Source of the DNA: an uncultured bacterium
Lineage (GTDB): Bacteria; Verrucomicrobiota; Kiritimatiellia; RFP12; UBA1067
Assembly: GCA_902761035.1 (NCBI GenBank)
Contig: CACWIW010000006.1
Location: 78,462 to 136,915, forward strand
Direction of reading: 5' to 3'
DNA: 58,454 nucleotides
Positions 6,641 through 12,792 of this stretch are shown here, piece after piece. Under the pieces are notes generated by a model. It saw only the letters and a list, made by a program, of their open reading frames with translations. It was not told the DNA's origin and did no database searches. The position numbers and the translations under genes are program-made. Within the stretch, counting starts at the first letter, position 1. The number at the start of each line of letters is the position of its first letter.

Positions 6641-6763
6641 TTATCGCATGATTAACATGCCGCCGTGTGCGCATAAAACCTTCAGCCGCGAATCCGGCAC
6701 GCCGGCGAAGAACTCCACGCCCGCTGCCTTCAACCCATCAACAAACCTTCCAACTTCAACCAT
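6641..6763 (-). pseudogene. Phosphonopyruvate decarboxylase N-terminal fragment (repeat N, copy 3)
   Basis: 40 residues from the ATG at 6763: MVEVGRFVDGLKAAGVEFF, AGVPDSRLKVLCAH, then a stop. This is the shortest copy. It begins 57 bases past the rmlC stop and is preceded by the 20-bp palindrome. Confidence 0.7.
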
Positions 6764-6793
6764 CTCTCACCATCATTTCAAATGCGCGGTACG

Positions 6794-6813
6794 TCACATA
6801 TCGCAATATGTGT
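6794..6813. repeat. 20-bp palindrome, near-perfect copy
   Basis: TCACATATCGCAATATGTGT: arms TCACATAT and ATATGTGt around CGCA. It ends six bases before the rmlC stop codon (6822-6820). Confidence 0.65.
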
Positions 6814-6819
6814 AGCCGC

Positions 6820-7377
6820 TCATGTTTCATCTTCCCATGGCGTGATTTCTGCCAACAAAGGATGCTTTTGGTCTTTTGGCGACAGAATCAATGGGACTCC
6901 AATATCTGGCCATTTGATTCCAAGAGCTGGGTCGTCGAATCGCATTCCACGGTCGGCCGCGGGGCAATAGAGATTGTCGCACTTGTAACTGAACAGCGTG
7001 TTGTCCTCAAGGACAATGAAGCCGTGGGCGAACCCGCGTGGGATGTAGAACTGCTTTCTGTTTTCGCCTGTCAGCGTCACGGCGACGTGCTTTCCAAAGG
7101 TTGGCGAACCCTTCCTGATGTCGACAACCACATCCCAGACCGCGCCCTGAATCACCCTCACCAGTTTCGCCTGGGTGTGCGGCGCGGCTTGCCAATGCAG
7201 TCCCCTCACCACGCCCTTCGACGAGAAGCTTTCATTGTCCTGCACAAAGACGTTTTCAATCCCGGCCTTGCGATAACGCTCCGCGTTGTACGTCTCGCAA
7301 AACCATCCTCGCGCATCACCAAACACATCCGGCTCGATGATCTTAAGCCCTTCTATTTCTGTATCAATAATCTTCAT
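6820..7377 (-). CDS. rmlC: dTDP-4-dehydrorhamnose 3,5-epimerase (RmlC)
   Basis: 185 residues, the usual length. It carries the RmlC cupin motifs: GDARGWFCETYN near residue 20, QDNESFSSKGVVRGLHWQ around 46-63 with the catalytic histidine, the GAVWDVVVDIRKGSPTFGK strand, IPRGFAHGF around 113-121, and ALGIKWP. The enzyme epimerises dTDP-4-keto-6-deoxyglucose at C3 and C5 in dTDP-L-rhamnose synthesis. It lies about 7 kb from rmlA and rmlD, with no rmlB in the window, so the pathway cluster has been split by inserted genes. Confidence 0.93.
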   Translation of the reverse strand: MKIIDTEIEGLKIIEPDVFGDARGWFCETYNAERYRKAGIENVFVQDNESFSSKGVVRGLHWQAAPHTQAKLVRVIQGAVWDVVVDIRKGSPTFGKHVAVTLTGENRKQFYIPRGFAHGFIVLEDNTLFSYKCDNLYCPAADRGMRFDDPALGIKWPDIGVPLILSPKDQKHPLLAEITPWEDET

Positions 7378-7435
7378 CTTTTACTCATGCCTCTACATTT
7401 CTGAATAAATACAGTAAACGCTGATCCTGATAATT

Positions 7436-7798
7436 TTACAAAAGAACACTGATCAGAACCGCACACCAAATGCAAAAAGTTGTAAAAATAAGTATGCCAA
7501 CTGCGGCACTGCACATGTCCTTTGCATATTTGGCAAATTCGTTCCACTCGGGAGATATGTGATTTACCACCTGTTCCACTGCGGAATTGATCAATTCCGC
7601 AGACAGAATCAAGGGCCAAAGAACAACCAAAACAAGTTTAACAGAAAAAGGAGCGTTGACAAAATAGATGCCCACATAGTGAATGACGCCAAAAAAGATT
7701 TCCTGCCTAAATGCGGTTTCGTTCAACGCCACCTTAATTCCTGCCATTGTGTACCGCGTGGCCGAAATAAAATGGCTTATTTCACCCTTAATACTCAT
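7436..7798 (-). CDS. dgkA: Diacylglycerol/undecaprenol kinase (DgkA family)
   Basis: 120 residues, typical of the small trimeric membrane kinases. It has an N-terminal amphipathic helix, three hydrophobic segments (IFFGVIHYVGIYFV, LVLVVLWPLILS, ILIFTTFCIWCAVLISVLL), and the active-site motifs AELINSAVEQVVNHI and AKYAKDMCSAAV. It phosphorylates diacylglycerol or undecaprenol at the inner membrane, recycling lipid carriers for glycans. A GGAGGTG site precedes the ATG, and repeat P copy C with its promoter lies directly upstream. Confidence 0.88.
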   Translation of the reverse strand: MSIKGEISHFISATRYTMAGIKVALNETAFRQEIFFGVIHYVGIYFVNAPFSVKLVLVVLWPLILSAELINSAVEQVVNHISPEWNEFAKYAKDMCSAAVGILIFTTFCIWCAVLISVLL

Positions 7799-7832
7799 TC
7801 GCGTTTCACCTCCGATTAAACCTCACGATTCT

Positions 7833-7965
7833 CGGCAACGCTCCGCGCCCGTGGGGTATGCAGCCGAATACCTCATTCCGTCGCTTTCTGATGTTTTAGC
7901 CACCATCGCGTTGCCACATAGCGTAACCTATTTGTTGCGGGGTGTCAATGGGCTTTGGATATTTT
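7833..7965 (-). repeat. Repeat P, copy C
   Basis: Same organisation as copy B: the promoter, then GGCAACGC and GCGTTGCC arms (plus strand 7908-7915 and 7834-7841) bracketing the leader. Its short frame MVAKTSESDGMRY and on stops a few codons after the repeat ends, 27 bases before the dgkA start. It therefore serves as an upstream leader, not as a protein fusion as in copy B. Confidence 0.85.
7920..7948 (-). promoter_or_regulatory. Sigma-70 promoter in repeat P copy C
   Basis: Minus strand -35 TTGACA (7948-7943), 17-bp spacer, -10 TACGCT (7925-7920), one base off the other copies. Likely drives dgkA and possibly rmlC. Confidence 0.65.
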
Positions 7966-8001
7966 CAAAACTCACCAATCCCTGCGCAATCACTCGGTCC
8001 G

Positions 8002-8021
8002 TCACATATCGCAATATGTGC
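8002..8021. repeat. 20-bp palindrome, near-perfect copy
   Basis: TCACATATCGCAATATGTGC, inside segment T. Left flank GGTCCG and right flank CAGAAT differ from the flanks at 9234, so the palindrome joins different sequences in different copies. Confidence 0.65.
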
Positions 8022-8182
8022 AGAATTCCCCACCCGCAGTTGTCAGAGGCATAAAATTTCATTCCCACTGGACATGATCGAAATCACATTCATCTCACAA
8101 CTTCCACCGTCACCAATCCGCGCAGCCTTCAAACTACCAACAAACCTTCCAACTTTTCAAAAAACAGTTCTGACATGTTCTC

Positions 8183-8719
8183 TCACTTTTTGCCATAAGG
8201 TTTTGACGAGGCGTTGTCATCTCCAAAACCGATACGAGGATGTTTCTGTATCGGCGGCAAGAGTGTTCGGACAATCGTTTCTACGCCTTGCTCCACACGG
8301 GTCAAGCATTGTTCATGGCTGGCAAGGTTTTTCTTCAGTTCGTCCAGTTCGCGATTCTCGGCCCGCCCCCTGAGAAGATACGCCTTTATGATGTTAGTCG
8401 CCCAAATGCGGAATTGCGTTGCCCGTTTCGAGTTGACTCTGTATCCTACGGAAATAACGACGTCAAGATTGTAGTACTCCAACGTCCGCCTGACTTGCCT
8501 GCCGCCTTCAATTTGAACCTGGGCAATTTTTGCCCAAGTTGCCTCCCGGTCTAGTTCTCCAGTCTTATAAAAATTCCGTATGTGCTTGCCTATGACACTG
8601 CGATCAACACCAAACACAGTTGCCAACTGCTGCATCGTCAGCCAAATGGTTTCATCCGCAAGCCTCACATTCAACGCAGGGCATCCTATGGGAGAATAGA
8701 TAACCATTTCACCTGTCAT
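8183..8719 (-). CDS. RhuM-family protein, short form
   Basis: 178 residues. It contains the RhuM signature: TIWLTMQQLATVFGVDRSVI, GKHIRNFYKTGEL, AQVQIEGGRQVRRTLEYYNL and VISVGYRVNSKRATQFRIWA. RhuM proteins are found in islands and prophages next to restriction or toxin genes; their function is not settled. Typical family members are about 330 residues, so this one ends after the first domain with a short charged tail (LDELKKNLASHEQ and on). A GAGACATC stretch precedes the ATG but no strong binding site. Confidence 0.82.
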   Translation of the reverse strand: MTGEMVIYSPIGCPALNVRLADETIWLTMQQLATVFGVDRSVIGKHIRNFYKTGELDREATWAKIAQVQIEGGRQVRRTLEYYNLDVVISVGYRVNSKRATQFRIWATNIIKAYLLRGRAENRELDELKKNLASHEQCLTRVEQGVETIVRTLLPPIQKHPRIGFGDDNASSKPYGKK

Positions 8720-8762
8720 GATGTCTCCTTATTATTGTGCAGATATTGCACCTTAATCCAAA

Positions 8763-8785
8763 TCCGGTTATAGATGGTAACCGGA
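8763..8785. other. Hairpin upstream of the RhuM gene
   Basis: Arms TCCGGTTA and TAACCGGA with a seven-base loop, between the truncated RhuM gene and the full one. It could terminate the upstream transcript or act as an operator; no T run follows. Confidence 0.4.
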
Positions 8786-8802
8786 CGACCACCTGACATG
8801 GA

Positions 8803-8829
8803 GGTTTTATGCAAAATTTGCATAAAACC
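8803..8829. repeat. 27-base perfect palindrome
   Basis: Arms GGTTTTATGCAAA and TTTGCATAAAACC around a single A, 16 bases past the stop of the truncated RhuM gene. An imperfect relative lies at 4799-4825. Length, single central base and perfect 13-bp arms match the unrelated palindrome at 4747-4773 in form. Confidence 0.7.
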
Positions 8830-8844
8830 CTCTTTTGGCAATTC

Positions 8845-9006
8845 TCACTCCTTGAAGACATTCGCGATATGTCTAGCGATTACCGGTTGCGTTCTCCCAA
8901 ACAACTTGCACATTTGTTCCTGTGTCAACCACTCCGTCTCGCCATCGGTCTTGACAGGCAGTTCGCTCCCGTCAGGTGATTTGTATACAATAATCTGCTG
9001 ATCCAT
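8845..9006 (-). pseudogene. RhuM-family N-terminal fragment
   Basis: 53 residues from the ATG at 9006 (GGAGG site eight bases upstream). The peptide contains EWLTQEQMCKLFGRTQPVIA and RHIANVFKE, the N-terminal helix-turn-helix-like part of RhuM proteins, then a stop. It matches residues about 24-54 of the protein at 8183-8719 in motif but not closely in sequence, so it is a separate family member cut short. Whether the short form is still made is unknown. Confidence 0.65.
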
Positions 9007-9029
9007 GACCATATCCTCCAGTTACTCGT

Positions 9030-9203
9030 TCACCTCGTCTTCCAAACGCCCACCCTGCCATTGTTTATGGTTATCACATGTTTCCCGCCACAGGTGTCAG
9101 TCACATACGCATAGAAGCCCTTCTGCCGCGAATCCAGCACACCGGTAAAGAACTCCACGCCCGCCGCCTTCAACCCATCAACAAACTTTCCAACTTCAAC
9201 CAT
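9030..9203 (-). pseudogene. Phosphonopyruvate decarboxylase N-terminal fragment (repeat N, copy 4)
   Basis: 57 residues from the ATG at 9203: MVEVGKFVDGLKAAGVEFF, TGVLDSRQKGFYAYVTDT, then GGKHVITINNG. The last piece continues the real enzyme (usually KHVIxANEG), so this copy reaches about residue 47 before unrelated codons and a stop. The catalytic-loop GVPDS has become GVLDS. Confidence 0.72.
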
Positions 9204-9233
9204 CTCTCACCATCATTTCAAATGCGCGGTACG

Positions 9234-9253
9234 TCACATATCGCAATATGTGA
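9234..9253. repeat. 20-bp perfect palindrome at cassette border
   Basis: TCACATATCGCAATATGTGA: eight-base arms around CGCA. It is preceded by GCGGTACG as at 6794 and lies 20 bases past the stop of the AAA-ATPase gene. Five copies exist (741, 2238, 6794, 8002, 9234). Confidence 0.75.
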
Positions 9254-9272
9254 AGAGTGCCACGCCTGCATG

Positions 9273-11030
9273 CTACTGTAGCATCTCTTCCGCGACGTGC
9301 TCGCATCGCACAAGTTCTGTGCCCTTGAACTGGAACACGATCTGGTGGAGCATGGTTCCGCGCGCGAGGGACGGAACGGATTTGTCGGCGCGGTACTTCG
9401 CCAACTGCTCCAACGCCTCCTGGCGCTTCGATTCGATTTCGTCGTCCGTGGCGTCTTTCGCGGAATACTTCAGTTCGATAAGATAACTGTGCTGCACGTC
9501 ACCGAAACGATAACGCTCAGGGAAGAGACAGAAATCGCAGAAGCCGCGCGAGAGTTCCATCTCCGGCTCCATGAGGTAGTAGTCAAGGTGTCCGAACTCC
9601 GCCTGCATGTAGCCCTGGATGCGGTGTTCGCCCTGAATGCCGCCACGCACGGGATTCGTCTCCGCGAAGTCGCGCGCCAGCCGTTCGAGGAACGGTTTCC
9701 ACTCGCCGCGATAGGCGAACGCCGACGCGAGGCGCGACCACTCCGACCAGTCCGGCGGTCGCGTCCGCGAAAGATTGAGCCGCAGGTAGTCGAACACCTG
9801 ACGGCGCACGCAGATGTTCGGAATGCGGAACCAGTCGAGTCCCTCGCGACGCTCCTTCATCGAAAGGATGCCGTAGTAGTAGAAGAGCGAAAGGAAGTTG
9901 TCCGGGTCAGGTATGCGGTCGGCGGGGAAGGACTCCACGAGCGGGAAGGCGATTTCCCCTTCTGTCGCGATCTTTTCTGTAATCGTCAGGGCGTCCTCCG
10001 CCCTCTCGGCGGCTATGCGACGCTGTATCTCTGCAATGGTGTCCAGCTTCGCGTAGTCCGTACGGACGTTTGGATCGACCCAGCTTTCCGGCGCCTCGCC
10101 TGTCATCACGAGGGACTTGAGGAAGTAGAGCGCCATGTCGCTGTTGAACACGCTCTCCTTGCCGCGCCTCTTTCTCGCAAAACAGTAGCCGTCGTACCAT
10201 GGTTTGATGGACGCGACCCATTCGGCGGGCTCGCCGGTGGTGTACTTGCCGACACCCTTGAAGTCGGAAAAGAGCCTGACGCACTCCGCCTTGGAGAAAC
10301 CCAGCATCGAGTTGAACATCTCCATCTGCGAAATGTTGGACGCGATGTTGAACCCGCTCGTCAAGTCGTCCATCGTGACAGGGGAAACGCCTGTCATGAA
10401 GATGCGGTCGAAGCTTGACTTGAATACCTTGAACCACTCGCGGTAGAAACCCTGTCCGTGCGTGATGGAACGATACTCCGGACTGCCGTCCGTGCGGAGC
10501 ATCGCGTTCGTGAAGTTGTCGTACTCGTCGAGGATGAGATAGAGGTGAAAACCTTTCAACCGTGCGTGCTTGGCGACCATGGTGAACTTGTCCGCCGTCC
10601 TCTCACGGTAGAAACGTCCGACAAATTGATCGCCGTACTCTTTCCCATATTGATCGATGAATGAGTCAAGACTCTTTCCAATGTAGTTTTCAAAACGCTG
10701 CTGGAGTGATATGTCGGCATCGCCGCGATTCACCTCGGAGAAGTCCATGTACAAGACCTGGAAGCGGTTCACGTTCTCCGTCGGTTCGCGTCCGATGTCC
10801 AATTCCCCGAAGAGCGTCTGGAAATTCTCCTTCTCGGAAATGTCGTAGTAGCACCGCAGCATGCTCGCGAAGAGCGACTTGCCAAACCGCCGCGGCCGCA
10901 CGAAGAAGAGGAACGACCCCGCCTCCTCGAGCGTCCTGATGTACGCCGACTTGTCGATGTAGTAGTACCCCTCGGAAATCACTCTCTTGAAATCCGAAAC
11001 TCCGTATGGTATTTTGAGATTGTCCCTCAT
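9273..11030 (-). CDS. AAA-ATPase-like / PD-(D/E)XK nuclease-like protein
   Basis: 585 residues. The N-terminal AAA-ATPase-like domain (PF09820 type) has YIDKSAYI and the P-loop variant VRPRRFGKS at 44-52, with Walker B LYLILDEYDNF near 155-165. The middle holds WYDGYCFARKR. The C-terminal PF08011-type domain has RGFCDFCLFP followed by SYLIELKYSA, giving the D and E-x-K of a PD-(D/E)XK nuclease. Such proteins are frequent in gut anaerobes and often multicopy; function is unproven, though defence or mobile-element roles are proposed. The ATG at 11030 overlaps the stop of a five-codon upstream frame (GTGAAAGCGACGCGATGA). Confidence 0.85.
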   Translation of the reverse strand: MRDNLKIPYGVSDFKRVISEGYYYIDKSAYIRTLEEAGSFLFFVRPRRFGKSLFASMLRCYYDISEKENFQTLFGELDIGREPTENVNRFQVLYMDFSEVNRGDADISLQQRFENYIGKSLDSFIDQYGKEYGDQFVGRFYRERTADKFTMVAKHARLKGFHLYLILDEYDNFTNAMLRTDGSPEYRSITHGQGFYREWFKVFKSSFDRIFMTGVSPVTMDDLTSGFNIASNISQMEMFNSMLGFSKAECVRLFSDFKGVGKYTTGEPAEWVASIKPWYDGYCFARKRRGKESVFNSDMALYFLKSLVMTGEAPESWVDPNVRTDYAKLDTIAEIQRRIAAERAEDALTITEKIATEGEIAFPLVESFPADRIPDPDNFLSLFYYYGILSMKERREGLDWFRIPNICVRRQVFDYLRLNLSRTRPPDWSEWSRLASAFAYRGEWKPFLERLARDFAETNPVRGGIQGEHRIQGYMQAEFGHLDYYLMEPEMELSRGFCDFCLFPERYRFGDVQHSYLIELKYSAKDATDDEIESKRQEALEQLAKYRADKSVPSLARGTMLHQIVFQFKGTELVRCEHVAEEMLQ

Positions 11031-11035
11031 CGCGT

Positions 11036-11092
11036 CGCTTTCACGCCGTACCTATTCGCAGGAAGTCGCACAAAATATTCTCCAAGTTGTCA
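11036..11092 (-). repeat. Leader repeat R3, copy 1
   Basis: About 55 bases shared with 16497-16550, with few substitutions. On the minus strand it ends with AGGT, five bases, then GTGAAAGCG. In the other copy that GTG is the start of an XRE gene. Here the frame stops after five codons, overlapping the ATG of the ATPase gene. Confidence 0.7.
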
Positions 11093-11159
11093 TATCAGCA
11101 AGAAATAGAGTAAATCGCATCGTATTTATACATACACTCAAAATCGCCTTGCACATTTT

Positions 11160-11198
11160 GTCGAATTTCTGTCACACTTTTTGTGACAGAAATTCGAC
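11160..11198. other. Perfect 17-bp stem hairpin
   Basis: GTCGAATTTCTGTCACA and TGTGACAGAAATTCGAC pair around the loop CTTTT. It lies 31 bases past the DUF3987 stop. On the minus strand AAAA follows, not T, so a Rho-independent terminator is doubtful in that direction. A two-fold protein site or origin-associated structure is possible. Confidence 0.6.
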
Positions 11199-11229
11199 AG
11201 ATTATGCATAGGCATTTGCCGTATATCCA

Positions 11230-12516
11230 TCATTTTGACAGTGCATAAAACACTTTTCCGTCAATTAACGACGGTTGTTCAATTTCTTCTGCGATGAGCA
11301 GCGCCTTTATAAGCCTTTTGAGAGTTGTCTCGTCGCAGCGAAGTGTACGGATAAGATCGCGACGGTCAATGCTCCCGCCTCTTTTGCTGATGATGGCCTT
11401 TGTGCGTTCCATGAGTTTGCCGAAATTGCCTTCGGCAACGTGGAACTGCGCCTCGTAAAGCATCCATTTTACAACGTATGCCGCAAAAAGAACCGCCCAT
11501 TCCACGGCATCCACCGTAATCTTGGGGCTGAACGGATTGAACGAGACCGCGTAGAGGAGCGCAAGCTTGGACACCTTCTCGTCGATTCGCGCCAAGATTG
11601 CGTGTGCGTTCTTGAGGTCCGCCTCGGCCAATGCGCTGCGCGTCTTTCCAAAGAAGGCCATCGACTGCTTCTTCAGTTCCCGCGCATCGTCATCTTCTTC
11701 AACAATCCACAAATCTGGCTCGGCTTTCTTCCCTCCATATTCAAGCTTTGCCAAGTACTTGGCCGCCTCCATCATGTTCTGTGGTGGCTTTTCGAACGCA
11801 AATGGACTCCGACGCAGATTTTCGTCCTGAGCGGATAAGAATAGACAGCGTCCGAATAGCCCGTTCCGGATTTCCTGTGGCGTAAGGTCGTCGAGCAGTT
11901 CCTCGGGAACGCCAGTGCCGAACAGCGTGAGGTGCGGATTGGAGATTATCGGCGTCTGCCCCGTTGAATTGGCCTTCTTCCGCAACGTGTAGTCGTGTCC
12001 GCTCGAGGTGAAGAGCGTGCGAAGCCTGCCACTGAGAGCTTTTGAGATACGCCCCTGTCCGCGCATCTGTCCGAATAGCATGGCGATTTCATCCGACTGC
12101 AGCAGTAGCGACGGCATCTTGGCGAGTTCATCCTCAAGTGCTTCACCTGAGGCAATGTTGTCCATGATCGAATGGGATATGCCCAGACTCTTGGCGAGGA
12201 GGTTGTTCATGCTACGTGGCGATTCTTTGCCGCTGCCAGATGGAGCGAGGGCGATCACGTAGAGGTTTGTGCGTGTGCCAGACGCATCTGAGAAGGTTCG
12301 CCCAGAGAGGTGGGCGAGCATTGCGAATGCACCGGCAAACGCGAGGGTACGGTTGGGGCTATGGCTTTGGTAGAGCGTCCAATTGACCAAATCCTCGACG
12401 AAACCGGGGACGTAAGCCAAATCTTCAGGAATCGGTCCTGGATTCACGAAATTGCAGAATCGATTCCGCGACTTTGGCAAAGTATCATTCAGTAAGGTTA
12501 GATTGATGTTTTCCAT
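11230..12516 (-). CDS. DUF3987-like ATPase, replication-associated
   Basis: 428 residues. The Walker A variant LAPSGSGKES lies near residue 90-99, preceded by FAGAFAMLAHLSGRTF, and the Walker B-like SLLLQSDEIAMLFG near 140. The pattern LTLFGTGVPEELLDDLTPQE, then LFGRCLFLSA is typical of DUF3987 (YfjI-like) proteins, primase/helicase relatives on plasmids, phages and islands. The C-terminus ends in a helix-turn-helix-like segment (RRDLIRTLRCDETTLKRLIK). Its ATG abuts the last of five 22-bp iterons and no ribosome binding site is seen. A truncated copy of its first 32 codons lies at 16545-16646. Confidence 0.75.
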   Translation of the reverse strand: MENINLTLLNDTLPKSRNRFCNFVNPGPIPEDLAYVPGFVEDLVNWTLYQSHSPNRTLAFAGAFAMLAHLSGRTFSDASGTRTNLYVIALAPSGSGKESPRSMNNLLAKSLGISHSIMDNIASGEALEDELAKMPSLLLQSDEIAMLFGQMRGQGRISKALSGRLRTLFTSSGHDYTLRKKANSTGQTPIISNPHLTLFGTGVPEELLDDLTPQEIRNGLFGRCLFLSAQDENLRRSPFAFEKPPQNMMEAAKYLAKLEYGGKKAEPDLWIVEEDDDARELKKQSMAFFGKTRSALAEADLKNAHAILARIDEKVSKLALLYAVSFNPFSPKITVDAVEWAVLFAAYVVKWMLYEAQFHVAEGNFGKLMERTKAIISKRGGSIDRRDLIRTLRCDETTLKRLIKALLIAEEIEQPSLIDGKVFYALSK

Positions 12517-12625
12517 AAGAGGGGGATTTTTGAGACCTAAGAGAGGGATTTTTGAGACCCTTTAAGGGGAATTATGAGACTTAGCGAGGGGAATTATGAG
12601 ACTTAGAAAGGGGATTTTTGAGACT
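12516..12625 (-). repeat. Five 22-bp iterons
   Basis: Five tandem units of exactly 22 bases on the minus strand, each starting (A/G)GTCTCA followed by AAAATCCC or TAATTCCC. The first begins at 12625 and the last ends on the A of the DUF3987 start codon. A 22-base period equals two helix turns, as in plasmid iteron origins and multi-site operators. The winged-helix protein of this module is the natural candidate to bind them. Confidence 0.8.
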
Positions 12626-12644
12626 AACAGCTAAATCTCGATCC

Positions 12645-12792
12645 CTACAAGGAGGATTCTGTGCCCCTAGGCGGATACGGGCCAACTGTTTCCATTGCGG
12701 ATAAACCAGATGCGTCACTGGATCCATACGGCTTTTCAAAAGTTCGTATATCTGGTCCGGGAGATCGAATGGCACCGATGATTGCGCTTCAT
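12645..12792 (-). pseudogene. Winged-helix gene with internal deletion
   Basis: Matches the intact gene at 16708-17016: ATGAAGCGCA at the start, then a small frame-breaking deletion, then SVPFDLPDQIYELLKSRMDP and LVYPQWKQLA. It then jumps directly to the gene's last codons and stop (CCGCCTAGGGGCACAG and TGTAG). About 150 bases holding the helix-turn-helix are lost. It sits just upstream of the iterons, as in the other module copy. Confidence 0.75.

Larger units (their letters stand above)
6457..6819 (-). other. Intergenic with repeat N copy 3
   Basis: Holds the third phosphonopyruvate decarboxylase fragment (6641-6763) and a palindrome (6794-6813). The stretch TTGTGCAGATTTTGCA near 6601 resembles sequences near 4801, 8737 and 8806. 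No gene is visible in 6482-6640. Confidence 0.5.
7799..8182 (-). other. Intergenic with repeat P copy C and segment T
   Basis: Repeat P copy C fills 7833-7965. Segment T (about 7957-8112) follows, with the palindrome at 8002-8021. The last bases resemble a diverged start of the aepY-like fragment (AAAGTTGGAAGGTTTGTTGG on the minus strand). No intact gene. Confidence 0.5.
11031..11229 (-). other. Intergenic with shared leader repeat and long hairpin
   Basis: 11036-11092 is nearly the same as 16497-16550 upstream of the XRE gene: both contain AGGTACGGCGTGAAAGCG on the minus strand. 11160-11198 is a 39-base hairpin. No gene is seen. Confidence 0.55.

Noticed and set aside
557..9255. Integron gene-cassette array with attC sites
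   Set aside because: Cassettes in one orientation and inverted repeats around a leader resemble one, but the ends (GTTGCC, GTTTTT, GTTCGT) do not fit GTTRRRY, the partner end does not fit RYYYAAC, and no integrase is present.
12516..12625. CRISPR array
   Set aside because: The 22-base units follow each other directly without spacers, and no cas genes are present.
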